A stretch of DNA of 64,000 nucleotides from Cryptomeria japonica (Eukaryota > Streptophyta > Pinopsida > Cupressales > Cupressaceae), in assembly GCF_030272615.1 (NCBI RefSeq), contig NC_081410.1, forward strand, positions 510,381,442-510,445,441, in the 5' to 3' direction. This document shows positions 24,174-36,401 of this stretch, in pieces. Within the stretch, counting starts at the first letter, position 1, and each line of letters starts with the position of its first letter. The notes beneath the pieces were generated by a model, which was not told the origin of the DNA, searched no databases, and saw only the letters and a list, made by a program, of their open reading frames with translations. The position numbers and the translations under genes were made by a program.

Positions 24174-24329
24174 CACTGTGCACTGCACAGTGTTCGGCCC
24201 TTGCCGCCCACTGTGCAGTGCACAGTGCGCGGCCCTGTCGTTCACTGTGCACTACACAGTGTGCGGCGTTGCCGCCCACTGTGCCTTGCATAGTGCGCAG
24301 CTCCGCCGTTCACTATGCGATGCACAGTG
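24174..24329. repeat. Five 19-nt palindromes, period 34-35 bp
   Basis: CACTGTGCACTGCACAGTG (24174-24192) recurs with few changes at 24209, 24243, 24277 and 24311. The first three are near-perfect dyads (9-bp arms around one base). The fourth and fifth have decayed by a few substitutions. They sit in the only strongly GC-rich part of LTR-B, with GCCGCC or GCGCGGCC between units. Confidence 0.9.
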
Positions 24330-24529
24330 GCTTCGGCCCCTTTAGTTTTTGCTAAATTTTTTTTTTTTTATTTTCTTTTTATTTTTATAATATAAATATA
24401 TATATATCTATATATATATATATAAATAAATACATTTAAATATATTTCTCAAAGCTAATTTTACATGCAAGTTTTTTCTTTTTTTAAAAGAAACAAAAGA
24501 AATAACAAAGTAATCTCATTATGCTAAAT

Positions 24530-24616
24530 TAATATATATATATTTATATATATATATAATTATATATATATATATAATTATATATATATATATATAATTA
24601 TATATATATATATAAT

Positions 24617-24651
<35 letters not shown>

Positions 24652-24652
24652 G
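24530..24652. repeat. TA-rich microsatellite
   Basis: Units of ATATATATATA separated by AATTAT, then a pure TA run. Confidence 0.9.
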
Positions 24653-27424
24653 GTAAATAAACTTAGGTTTCCATTTCATTTGTTTTGCAGGGTATTTATA
24701 TGGCATGCTTGTATAAAAACATATATATATGTATATCCATGAATTTTTTACATGCATATAGATATATATAAATATATATTTATGACTAACAGATTTAATT
24801 TCTTTTTCTTAAACTAACATCATAATCATGAAAGATTTTGATAAACCATTGTAGGAAAAGAAATATGGATTTTGCTTGTTTTAATGGATAAATATTTATT
24901 TCCAGAACTATATCGAAATCTAAATATTGAAATCTATGGGTATGCAGGAAACAGAATTCTAAGACTTATATTTTTATTTTTATTTTAAATAGTTAAGAAA
25001 TACTATTTTAGGAAAACTTTATACTTTTCTGAAACAAATACATTCATGGATTTCTCAACTAATAAAACAACTAATTTTATTTACATGATAACAGCAAGTG
25101 CAATTCATGGTTTTCTGCAATTAAAAAGGAGATAGATTTTTAGCTAAAAAGAAGAACCCAAATTTAAATAAACTGATTTTTATATTGCAAAAAAAAACAA
25201 CTATTGCATGTAAATCAAAAGCAATTCCTTTCTTTTTTTTTTTGAAAATAGAAGCTTATCTAGCTCTTTACAACTCTAACGATATTCTCAAATTTACAAG
25301 ATGTTTCTTTATTTAACTACAACCATAAATCTCATGCCTGTTTCCAAAATTACAACTTGCCTCTCATTTCTATGAATGAGGATGTATTTCTCTTATCAAA
25401 TTTTAAAACTAATAACTGCAAATAAATTTGAAATTCTTTCAACAATATTCTTCTGCAACCTTTCATTTTTCCTAGACTTTTCTCCTGGTATTCCTGCATA
25501 ATAGAAACACAAATATGACCACGGAGTGCTCACCTCCCAGCCTAGGCTAACTGGTAGCCACCCCCGAGCTCAGAGAACCAAGTCCTAGATGGGTAACAAA
25601 CAGGGAAACACATAGAAGGCAAAATACATACAGATTTTCAGACACACTCCCAACTTGGCTTCACAGCACCACACTTTGGTGATGACTTTTTTTTTAAGGG
25701 TGGTAGTGGACCAATACCCTGAGGAGAACTGCAAGTATGGAAAAACAAGTAGCCACCTCATGGCACAATAAATATATCAAGAATCTCAACCCCTTATTCC
25801 TTATGCCCCCCAAAGGCATTCTAGCCTTATAACCCTCCTTATGACCCCCATTGCACAAACAGGCCATGCAGCAAGGGTCACACAAAGATCCCTTGTGATC
25901 GCTCTCAAACGAGAGTCTCTCACTCGAGGGTTGTCACTGCTACCACCCACAAGATCCTCCTCTCTCCCAAGAGTAAGAGGTCTTGAGAAAACTCCCAAAG
26001 CACAACAAAACATAATGCAAAACTTTCAAATGAAATTCTAAACAAACCATTCAAGAAACTCAGATTTCTTCTCCAATCATACACTCAAACGCATACAAGA
26101 TAACAGACATTTTTAAAGAAAAATCAAACCAACCTTAGTCTGCCCAATGGTAGTATATTATTTGAGGAAGAGCTGCCCAATCTACGGATCTTCTTCTTCT
26201 ACCCTTAGTTAAACTTTCTATTTCAAATCTACTCTTTTCTTTTCAAAATTTTCTCTTGTCTCCAAAAATGGAGAGTGGGTGATTACCCTCAAATTCTCAA
26301 AATCTTGCTTAAGAAGCTCATTCTCTGAGTTCTCACAAGTTTCTAAAAAAAACCAAAAAGGAAAGAAAAACAGAATGCAAAAAGACTCTCAAAAAATCTC
26401 AATTAGATTTAAACTTCTAATTTTCAATTTTCGCACAACTCAAAAAAACCAATTTTTAAAGCGTCAAAAAGATCATTTGAAAGTAGAAACTTGCCTAAAA
26501 TTACCCCTAACCCCTAGGTATACCTTATGGGCTTTAGGAAACCCTATTAAACTACCCCTAGGTGTTCATTTAACCCATTTTAAACCCCTCTGAAGTTTAT
26601 TTTCGGGTCAAACATATGTTGACCTCTCCAAGATTCTTTTCCCAAAGTAATTATGACAACACGTTACATTAATTAAGAAAACTATAGTTAAACATCTTCC
26701 CACCAAGAGACAAAAATAAAACATTTAAATTTAAATCCACACATGTGTCAAGTGACACAAATAAAAAACTTTTACAAAATAAAACATGAAATTGTCTCTT
26801 GTGGTTTTTTTTACACATTAAATTTAAATAACACTTAACACTCAAGCAGCATATACTGTTACGAACAAAATACAACACAAACGGGGTGTTGTCTCTCCAA
26901 ATAAACAGACCCTGGCTTACGAACATACATAAGTCTAGGTTTGGTTCTCCGTAATTTCCATGGTCACATGGTAAATTTCCTGCGCATCTCAATTTACACA
27001 TTAGTACTTTCAAATATCCACATATAATGTAAATCAAAGGAATAACAATACACATCATCACTTGCATACAATTTTCATCTACACAGATTAATACATCTTT
27101 TATCAAGCAATTTCACATAAGCAAATTTCATCCCAATTCACATAAACTAAACCATACATCATAGTTCTTTTTCCATAGTAAAGTCCTGCAAATTCAATAA
27201 TGACATCTATCATTGCAATATCATCCTATCTAAAAATCATGTAGTGTTCTATCTCATAAAGCATGTAAGTAAATCATCAAATCATAGCAATGTTATCCAA
27301 ATCCTGAAATCATATAAGTTCTAAGTCTCAAAATGCATCAAAATAAAGTATCCATAATAGTCTAAATATAAAATCCACTAAATGTCAGACTGAGTCGAGG
27401 TGAGGCCTCACATAGAGCCTCACA

Positions 27425-27434
27425 CCCTCCCCCA
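27425..27434 (-). promoter_or_regulatory. Chromo-1 polypurine tract
   Basis: The minus strand reads TGGGGGAGGG directly before TGTGAGGCTC, the LTR start, and just after the end of the chromodomain-like tail. Confidence 0.6.
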
Positions 27435-28900
27435 CCAAGCATGAACTTCCTCTTGGAGTTCATAAAAAATATGGGGATATTGAGATCTCATCCGTTTTGT
27501 GTCCTCCCATGATGTTGTAACCTTGTCATAACAATCCCACTGGACCCTAACCTAATCCAGTTCTCAGCCTTGAAGAGATAGCATCTAGCGAGTCAAAATG
27601 CGAATGGGCTCCAATGCCAACTTCTCGTTTGACTCCACCTGCAAGGCTTCCAAATATAAAATATGAGACTCATCATAAATATATTTACTTAGTATAGACA
27701 TATGAAATACATCGTGGATGCGTGACATGCTAGGTGGAAAGGATAGACGATAAGCAACTGGTCTTATCCTCTCCAGGATCTCAAATGGTCCAACAAAGCG
27801 AGGTGTGATCTTAGAGCCCCTTTCCATAACAGATTGGACTCTTATGCGGTCACACTCTCAAGAAAACTCTATCCCCAACCATGTAGCTATGATCTATCCT
27901 CTTCGCATCTGCATACTTCTTTTGTCTATCTTAAGCCTCTCTAAGGCACTGTCTATTCAAATCCACCTGCTTCTCCATATCTTGAACTAACTCAGGACCA
28001 ATGGCTACTCTATCCTCAATATGGTCCCAACTCAAAGGTGTTTTGCATGGTCTATTGTACAATGCCTGATATGGTGGAATCCCCAAGGATGTGTGATGCC
28101 CATTGTTATAGGCAAATTCTACCAAGTGAAGGTACTCCTCCCATCTAGTCTGATGATCCATGACATACATATGGAGCATATTATCAAATACCTAGTTCAC
28201 CCTCTCTATCTATCCATCTATTTTCAGATGATAGACTATGCTAAAGTTGAGTTTGGTACCCTTACGCTGCCTGTAATGCCTTCCAGAAGGAAGAAGTACA
28301 GAGGGAATCCCTATTTGAAATGATCTTGGATGGAATGTCATGAAGTCTGACAATATCTTGCAAGAACACCTATGCCACTGTTGGTGTTGTAAAAGTAGTT
28401 TGGACTAGTGAGAAGTGAGCTACTTTGGTCAACTTGTCAACTGTCACCATGATGGCATCATGGCGGTGAGATGACATAGAAAGACCAATGATGAAATCCA
28501 TCAAAATTGTGTCCCACTTCCACTCTGATATCCCATGTGACTAGAGCAACCCACCTAGATGGTAGTGCTTTGCCTTAACTCTCTAGTACTCAGGGAATCA
28601 TGCTACTAGTTTTTCAATGAGTTGCCACATACCCAGCTAGTGATATAACTGTCTCAAATCTGCATGCATCTTCTTATCTGTGAGATGTGCTACATAGGGT
28701 GCTCTATGACCCTCTATCACAATGAAATCATGCAATTTCTTGGAGGAAGGTACATAAATGTGTCCTCTATGGCGTAGTAGTCCATCAAACTCCAATGAAT
28801 AATCTACATATTTCCCTTCTAGGGCCCCCTAAGATCGCACTACCTAACACACCTCTAAATACTAATCATCCTCAGACAAGTGCTACAATATGCGATCTCT
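27435..28900 (-). pseudogene. pol: Chromo-1 integrase and chromodomain-like tail
   Basis: Visible parts are the zinc-binding entry VIEGHRAPYVAHLTDKKMHA, then [20 protein letters not shown] (first acidic residue) and a decayed second block IISNRDSLCTSSFWKAL, where N replaces the expected D. Later come QTRWEEYLHLVEFAYNNGHH, the SH3-like [30 protein letters not shown], and a chromodomain-like VQWDCYDKVTTSWEDTKRM ending near 27440. Several stops and frame changes separate these pieces. The chromodomain, where functional, binds histone marks and directs insertion into heterochromatin. Confidence 0.8.
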
Positions 28901-30191
28901 CAAATTTGTACCTATGGCCATAGAGTATAACTCATGATGTCTCCTATTCAATGTATCGACAACCACATTTTTTCCCCTTGATGTAGTGAACATCAAAATC
29001 ATACTCACACACAAACTCCATCCATCTCCTCTAACGAGCATTAAGGTTAGGTTGAGTGAATATGTACTGCAAGCTCTAATAATCATAATTAATCTCAAAA
29101 CGATGTCCTAAAAGAAAGTGTCTCAATCTCACTAAGGCGTGCACCACTACTACAAGATCAAGGTCATGGATAGAGTAGTTAAGTTTGTGATTCTTAAGTT
29201 TCCTAGACTCACATGCAATAGCTCAACCACCCTGCATAAGTACTACTCCCAAACCATCCAAGGAAGCATCTGTGCTTTCCACAAAATCGATTGAGGGATC
29301 CGACATAACAAGAATAGGTGCACTACTAAGTGCCCTTTTGAATTCCTTAGAGTCCCTCTCACACTTTTTTGTCCACCCAAATTTATTTCTCTTTTGCTGA
29401 AGAGATATAATAGAGCGTGCAACCCTTGAGAACCCCTCAATGAAGTGTCTATAATACCCTGCTAAGCCCATGAAGCTCTTGACCTTTTCCACACTGGTTG
29501 GCGCTGGCCAATCCATGATAGCTCTAATCTTTAATGGGTCAACTAAGATCCCATCACTTTATATGGCATGTCCTAACTATCGGACCTCTGTACGGAAGAA
29601 GGCACACTTAGACAAGTTGTCATACAACTGATTCTCTCTCAAGCATTGCAATACCTGGCACAAGAACTCTTCATTCTCTTCCTCATTCTGATAATATACC
29701 AATATATTATTGAGGAACACAATCAGAAATCTTTCAAGGTGTAAAATACACCATTAATGAGACTTATGAATATTGTTGGAGCATTGTACTACTGTGAACT
29801 CATAGTGGCCACATTTAGTTCAGAAAGCGGTTTTGTGAATATCACTTTCCACTATCCTCAATTGATGGTACCTTGACTTTAGATCTATTTTAGAAAAAAA
29901 TTTGGCACCCTGTAACTGATCAAATAAATCATCGATCCTAGGTAATGGATACCGATTCTTGATGGTAACTTTGTTTAACTGTCGGTACTCCATACATAAT
30001 CGTAGTGATATGTCCTTCTTCTTTATGAAGATGACTGGTGCGCCCCAAGGGGAGATGTTAGGATGAATGTTACCTTTCTCTAAAAGTTCCTCAAGCTACA
30101 TCTTGAGCTCATTAAGCTCATTAGTGGTCATTCTATATGGTGCTCTCAAAACTAGCTCAACTCCTGGTACAAGATCTATATGAAAATCAAT
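28901..30191 (-). pseudogene. pol: Chromo-1 reverse transcriptase and RNase H
   Basis: RT blocks on the minus strand include [19 protein letters not shown] and [15 protein letters not shown]. The catalytic box reads FLNNILVYY (about 29675-29700), so both aspartates of the expected F-L-D-D are replaced by N. The thumb/connection MDWPAPTSVEKVKSFMGLAG and RNase H STDASLDGLGVVLMQGG follow, and later KNVVVDTLNRR. Many stops interrupt the frame, and the short spacings between blocks indicate few large deletions. Confidence 0.85.
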
Positions 30192-30850
30192 CTATCTATG
30201 ATGTGGCATACTAGGTAGCTCAGAACAAAAAACATCTGCAAATTCCTTAAGATTAGGATGATCATCAAGTGAGGGTTCCTTCTCATCCTCTTCTTCTTTG
30301 TCACTAATAGTGATGGCAAATAACTGACATTCCTTTTGCATGCTCTGCTTAAGCTGCATAGCGGAGATCATACGAAGTGATATGGGTCTTTGGACTCCTA
30401 AAATCACTGTGGAAGTACCATGATCTACACACTCAATCTTCTTCTTCTTCTGACAAACCATATTGGATCTGTGGGCATATAGCCAATCCATACCAAGAAC
30501 AATGCCATAAGCTCCTAGTGGTGTAACTCAAAGGTCTGATATGGTGGTCATACTCCCAATCTGAAGCTAACAATCTCTAACCATAGATTCCACGGACACT
30601 CTAGCTCCTTATGCTAACTCAACATCCCAACTAACATATTTCCTAATTACCACTAGCTCGCAACGCTCCACAACCAATGGAGAAATAAAAGAATCTATAG
30701 CTCTTGAATCAAATAGCATAGTAACACTACTACCTATGATCATACATGTAGCCTCTAAAACTATGGCTTGATACTCAACTTGGCAGTTGTCAACCACTGC
30801 AAAAACTCTGTGGGACTTACCCATGTCCCCAACTATAGGTTATGAACCTG
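30192..30850 (-). pseudogene. pol: Chromo-1 aspartic protease and linker to RT
   Basis: The protease active-site loop reads VTMLFDSRAIDSFISP (about 30700-30740): the expected D-S-G is D-S-R. After it, YAHRSNM and ECVDHGTSTVILGVQR cover the rest of the fold. HPNLKEFADVFCSELPSMP is the conserved entry into RT. The change from glycine to arginine is one G-to-A transition and would inactivate the enzyme. Confidence 0.8.
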
Positions 30851-31620
30851 CCATGCGCTAACTACCTTCCATTTGTTCTTATGGGCACTCTCTTGCCATG
30901 TGTCCCATGGAACCACAAATAAAGCAAGTGCCACATGTCTAAATCTGTACACCTTGTGTCCTAGAATATTGTTGCCCTCCTGTCCTCCTAGATCCACTTT
31001 AACCACCCCCGATGGACTATTGAGTCTATGTCAGAGGTTTTTATGGAACATGTTGTCGTTGATCACGTCTAAGACCCTGTCTCTACCACTTTTTAGGCCT
31101 AAAACCCTGATGTCCATGTGGAGGCTTATGCCTTTGATTCTACTGAGTCTGATGTAGAGGAAGAGGGGGTTTGTAGGACCCGAACAATTTCTATGACTTC
31201 CCTTCCAATGGGGTTTCTGAAACCCAAATTACTGTGGTGGAGGGTTTCGGTTCTGAAACCAATCTCATGTATCCTTTTGTTTACTATAAATCTCCTCTAC
31301 TAATAATACCTTCTCCATGTTAACCTGAATGCTTCCTAGAGTTTCCATGCGTATAGGTCCTACTATTCTGACATTTAGTCCTTTGATGAAATGGTTAACT
31401 AGCAATTTCTCATCCTTCATGTAATTCACATAAGGCAGGAGCTCAAAGAACTTTCTCTCATACTTTGAAACTATGAGTCCCTTCTATTGAAGGTCATGGA
31501 ACTCATCAATCCAGCATTGCCTAGGGTGCTCTGACAAGGATCTATCTCTAAACCTCTCCAAGAAGGTGCCCCAAGTGATGGTGGATGATAACTCATCACA
31601 GAATCACAAATTATGCCTAT
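30851..31620 (-). pseudogene. gag: Chromo-1 Gag, C-terminal part with CCHC knuckle
   Basis: The Gag core reads SSTITWGTFLERFRDRSLS, then KYERKFFELLPYVNYMKDEK and NHFIKGLNVRIVGPI. A canonical nucleocapsid zinc knuckle CFICGSMGHMAREC (C-x2-C-x4-H-x4-C) lies at about 30884-30925. The right border is the junction with LX. Compared with normal Gag, roughly 50-60 residues between the N-terminal part (45233-45633) and this part appear to be missing. Confidence 0.82.
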
Positions 31621-31646
31621 GACAAGGATCTATCTCTAAACCTCTC
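31540..31646 (+). repeat. 26-bp duplication at the Chromo-1/LX junction
   Basis: GACAAGGATCTATCTCTAAA (first 20 of 26 bp) occurs at about 31541 inside gag and again at 31621-31646, just where homology to the LX LTR begins. It looks like filler DNA from repair of a broken end. Confidence 0.75.
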
Positions 31647-32322
31647 ATTGGACCGACATGAAATCAGATTCCTATATGAGGACATCATGTCTAGGGTCTT
31701 GTATGCATGTGTGTGAAGTGTTGTAAAGAAGACTAGGTCTTTGCGGAAAAGGCATCTTGTGACAGAGATTGAATATAAGACTGAAGTAATGCTACAATGC
31801 ATTAAAAGAGAGCATTCAAGGATCTAACTAAGCATTTTGTGCTACTTTCTAGATCACTTACTTGTTGATTACTAATCTCTTCGACAAGTCAGAAACCCTT
31901 AATCGGGTAGGCTTAGTTAAGCCTATTCTAAATCCTCTAACAAGGTGGTTCACAGTTGTGGATCTGAAATCCTTTAACAAGGTAGTCTTTAACAGGACTT
32001 ATCTCCTAACAAAGATCTAGATTCCTAACAGGATCTATTCTGGTGAAGAACATTGTAAGGCCTTAACTGGTCTAACCTTAACCGGTCTAGTCGCTATTCT
32101 ACAGATAGTAGACTTGTGAGTTTTACTCACCATGGTTTTTCCCATTTGGGCTTCCACGTCAAAATATAATGTGTTATGGTGATTGTGTTATTATGGGTGA
32201 ATTCTTTATTTTCTATTTGGCTTGTTTGTGTTTTAACCAATTTACTATTTAAAGGGTTATGCCGATCTGCAGTAAGATTGCTTAAGTGTTTGGTAAATTC
32301 ATTGGGTATACTAACTCATCCC
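31647..32322 (+). repeat. LX 5' LTR, truncated, first segment
   Basis: Aligns with 44538-45206 of the 3' LTR from ATTGGACC/AAACATGAAATCA onward. The first about 440 bp of the LTR are missing. The last 5 bp, ATCCC (32318-32322), are the left copy of the LY target duplication. Confidence 0.85.
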
Positions 32323-33182
32323 TATTGGGGGTCCCATAGATACTAAGAGGGGGGGTTGAATTAGTATCTAACCGGTAATAATTATTTCTTAAGTTAAAAC
32401 ATGCAGAACATAATATAACAGTGTACCAGTATGCAAGAAATAAAGCAATAAGCAGAATCAAGAACATCCACATGAAAATTACCCCATAACACAAGATGTT
32501 TAACGAGGAAACCTGGTGTGGGAAAAAACTCGGTAAGATTTGTGACCCACAATATTCACTCACTGGCCAATAAGAGAATATTACTTACAATAGGGGCCTG
32601 CACATGCAGGAAGGCCAACTGCCTAGAGCTCACTGCTCAATGGGAAGTCACACTGACTTACAATAAGGATTATACTAATCCAATAACTTGTACTATTTTA
32701 CAATAGCATCTTCAATGCCAGATTCAGTACCGGTTCTTGCTCTGTTCTTTACATATACCCTTGACCTATATTTCGCACATTAGGTCTGCCTAATAATTTT
32801 CTTTATTCTCCTTACCATCACTTCTACAAATGTCTATAATGATCTCCTTTATATACAAGAGTCATTTTACAATTTCCCAAGTCGGCTTACAATAATAAAC
32901 AAAAAATTACATAACAAAAATCCTATCAGCCTCTGTGCCAGTATACATCTTTTCTTTTGTGCCAGTGTTGGTGTAGAGTGATCTATTGATATCAGTGCAC
33001 TGTCTTGTCAGTGTAATGCTTTGCCAGTATAATGTCTTGCCAGTGCCATAGGATTGCAAGGTTTCCTATGTAATGCTTTGCTGGTATGATGTCTTGCCAG
33101 TGCCATAGGATTGCAAGGTTGCCATCAATGACAAAACCTTCAATCACATACAATGTCTCATTGGAGTGTGCATATGCCAACA
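32323..33182 (-). repeat. LY 3' LTR, 860 bp
   Basis: On the plus strand it starts TATTGGGGGTCCC (TG changed to TA) and ends CATATGCCAACA. It has the same length as the right LTR. The first 60 bp differ from the right LTR at about six sites, mostly transitions. Confidence 0.93.
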
Positions 33183-33197
33183 ATCTCCCCTTTTGGC
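33183..33197 (-). promoter_or_regulatory. LY polypurine tract
   Basis: The minus strand reads GCCAAAAGGGGAGAT directly before the LTR. It is nearly identical to the LX and LZ tracts. Confidence 0.85.
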
Positions 33198-33697
33198 ATT
33201 GATGGCAACACTCATGAGAAATTTCAAAAAGTATCCAAAAATGTGTAGTCCAAAAATGTTACCAAAAATGTGAGAGCTCCTCCTGAGCATATGATTCCTG
33301 TATTTTGAATTTTCTCATCCCACTACTCCCCCTTTGGCATCAATGACAAAGGTTGTCAAGATGTCAGTAGAGTTTGTAGGTTCATCTATCCATATCCTCA
33401 ACCATGTAGTTGGGTAGTTATTATCTGAAAAAGATCTCCCAAAATTAAGTTTATACTATCCATAAACTTCTTACTATCTTTTATTGTTGTCACAGTTCTT
33501 TTTACTGTATCGGTGAGATACTGCAAATGCTCTGCCGGTGTTTTGCTTCCTTATGTTAATGCCTCTGAAATTTCCTTCCGCAGAGATGCTAAATAGTCCA
33601 ATCTTGGACTCAGTTTAGATCTCAAATGCTTTGCCTTGTTTATTATTCTCTCTTTCTCTCTTTCCAATTTGAGCAATTCTTCCTCAAAATTTGCTAT

Positions 33698-36401
33698 CTA
33701 CTCTTCAAAAACTGATAATGAATCAGGTGAGTTTACAAAATTGTTTTCAAGCTTATTTATCTCATCCTGTGTCTTGCTTATTTTCTTGTCAATATCTACA
33801 GTCAAAAAGTTTGTTTTACATGTATCTTTATATAGATTTTTGTATTCTTTCAACAAACTACATAGTTCTGGTAGAAGTGTGTCAAAATCTCTATTACACT
33901 TCTTTATTTCCTCATCAAATAATTTTTGTTTCTCTTTCTCTACCTTATCCTTTACTGATTCTTCCTTTATTTTCTCAATGTTTTCAGAAATATATTTACA
34001 CAATGTATCCAATTGTCCTAAAGAATCTTTATTATCTATGTTACAGTTTGGAGCTATTACCTTCAAAATTGGTATAGAATCATCAATTTCCTTATAAGCT
34101 TGTGAGCTGCAGTCAGTTATTTTCTTGATGGAGTCAAGTAATACCTCAGTCACATTTGTTGACTTGAATGTTGATGATGATCCAATAATCTGAGTGCCGA
34201 TGGAAGTAACCATGCTTGTATTGACCTCTGGTAGGTCAGTTTGTGTCTGCATTTCTTTTAGCACTAGTTTTCCTACTTCACTACTTACCGGTGGCACTGT
34301 TTCCTTATGTACCTGTTGTTCCGGAGCCTTTAGCTCTGTTGGTTTCTCTATATGTTGTGTTGTCTCTATCTATGCCTCAAATTCTACCTTTTTCTCTGTA
34401 TTTTCTATCGGTTTCTCTATTTCCCCTGCTACCGGAGGCTCATTTGCCATATCTGACTTATTAGATGTATCTTTATCTACTATTATGTTGATTTTTTGAG
34501 TATCAACATTTACAGTATACAGGACTTCAGAATTAGGATTTCTATCCTACATCCATATTTTCTACTGCCAATTGATCTTCAGTAGTTGTAATTTTCACTG
34601 GTGGGGGTAGGTTGTCTTTAACTTTTATGCTTGGTGGTGCACCAATTTTGCCTTTCCCCTTGTCCCTGTCTTTCTGATATACCTTTATAGGTTTAGGGTT
34701 CATGTATTCTTCTTGTTTTTCTTTGTCAACCAGGAATATATCCCAACCATTTTCTGTTTCCTTTGTGACTTCATTGACTCTTCCTACCATTAATGAAATA
34801 TGTCGGTGTGCAGTAGAGAATACTGACCAGTTTGCTTGAGCAATCAAATCATCAATTTCCTTGGGAGAGTTTACTGGATATACAGCAAGTTGCTTCTCAA
34901 TTGTTATTTTCTTGTCTAATTCTATCACTGCTTGCCTTCTGGCCTCAATTCTTTTGAATAAATCATCAGGAATTTCATTTGCTACTTCCATCAAAAATTT
35001 CTTGTACATGTCCATATGCAGTATCACACTATTCTCAACTTGCTCTTTATCATCAGCAGTTAGAGTATCATAAATTTTCTCTATGTTTTTTAGTTTTCCT
35101 TTCTCTGTGATTTCATTTAACAGTATATCAAGAGGTGTCAAGTCACTGTTTGTCCTTTTATTTTTCTTTGGTGTCAGCTTTTTCTTTGGTGTGGCCTTTC
35201 TAACATGAGATCTCACTGCTGGTTGCTTCTGCCTTGTTCTTCTAGGTGAAGGAGTGGTTGCCAGTGAGGGGTCTCTTTTTCTAACAACTCTTTTAAAAGT
35301 TGTTGGCATGTCACCTTCTGAAGAAGTACCTACCGGGGATAGGTGAGTTTTAGGTTGTGGAGCCGCCAACTCATCCTCTGTTATGCCAGTTTTCTTTAGT
35401 ACATCTTCCTTAATAACAAATCATATGTCATCTTTGTATTTGTCTACTATTTTCTGAGATAACCTTATTCTTTGCTTCATTTTGGTCTTCAATGCTTGGA
35501 AAAAGTCATGAATATTGTTCTCCTTGTTCTCACCCATGTTATTGAACAGTTCTGTCAATTGCTTTCCTACCCGTATGTCTTATCCAAGTTCTTTATAACC
35601 TATACCAGGAACCTATTTTGTTATGTGTAGCATTATGCATACTAACAAATTTCCAAATCTGAAAGTTCCTTTCTTGTCCTTCTTGATTTTTCCAAGGTTG
35701 TCAATCAGTTCATCCTTTAACCATTCACAGATGTCAATTTTTGCATTGTCTGTTACCATATCATAAGCACTCTTAATGCATAAACTTGAAACTAAGTTAA
35801 GTTTGTTGGCATGAGTGGCTTTGTAACCTAATATCATACTTATGAATCTCACATTGATATCTTTTACATCATTAACCCTTAAAGATCTCTTATCGAATGT
35901 TGCACTAGTTAGGTTTATGACTAGGTCATTTGTAACCTTCTTGGTTTTATCTGGTCTCTTACCGGTGGTCGGTAGCCCTGTGACAGCTTTCACAGCTTCC
36001 TTGGTGATCTTATGGATTGCATCTAGCTAGAAAAATTCTCCATGAACTCTACTTAACACTATCCTAATCACATCCTTTGGAAATTCAGGAATGCTAAGGA
36101 TTTCTATGAATCCTAGGGTTTCAATAACCTTGTGTTCATCTTTAACATTGTCGATATCATCACATATTACGGTTTTATACATGGTTTTGATTTCCTCATC
36201 TCCTAACTCTTCAATGTTGCAGTGAATGTACATTCTAGGGTCTTTAGCATATACAACTCCTTTAGGGATTTGAGAGAAAGCACCTAGGGTATCATACTTC
36301 TTTGCTATCTTGGGGACTAACTGAAATATGGGCCTAGGTATTTTGATTACTTCAACAATAGTAGGGTTTGCTATGTATTCAATTGCAGAGGTGGATGCCA
36401 T
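33698..36401 (-). pseudogene. LY ORF2: conserved protein of unknown function
   Basis: The frame starts at ATG 36401 (MASTSAIEYIANPTIVEV) and runs to 34542 with a few stops (near 36000, 35613-35580 and 35424), then shifts frame by about 34300 and continues to 33698 and perhaps further. The N-terminal domain (about residues 1-330) is shared with LX ORF2: VIRIVLSRVHGEFF, HKITKEAVKAVTGLP, ISMILGYKATHANK, DNAKIDICEWL and FRFGNLLVCIM. A basic, Ser/Pro-rich linker and an acidic/basic coiled-coil-rich C terminus (DSLGQLDTLCKYISENI) follow. I recognise no enzyme motif. It occupies the place where pol would be. Confidence 0.75.

Larger units (their letters stand above)
23370..27424 (-). repeat. LTR-B: 3' LTR of Chromo-1, about 4.05 kb
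   Basis: On the minus strand the LTR begins TGTGAGGCTC directly after the purine run GGGGGAGGG and ends GGGCATGACA, giving TG...CA ends. The other LTR of the element (45738 onward) has the same outer end (TGCCCAAA.TTT.GGGCAAAAA). A GC-rich block with five palindromes lies at 24174-24329, and TA-rich runs at 24530-24652. An LTR this long is unusual for a chromovirus, so internal duplication or insertion is possible. Confidence 0.55.

Noticed and set aside
24062-24355. Plus-strand frames rich in Cys/His/Ala
   Set aside because: Produced by the tandem CACTGTGCA palindromes; no stable domain.
32282-32563. Hydrophobic 93-codon minus frame, repeated at 37739-38173 and 58723-58953
   Set aside because: It lies in the LY-family LTR and recurs only because the LTR recurs; no evidence of translation.
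33636-34499. Plus-strand frames rich in Ser/Leu
   Set aside because: They lie opposite LY ORF2 and match nothing; the minus strand has the homology to LX.
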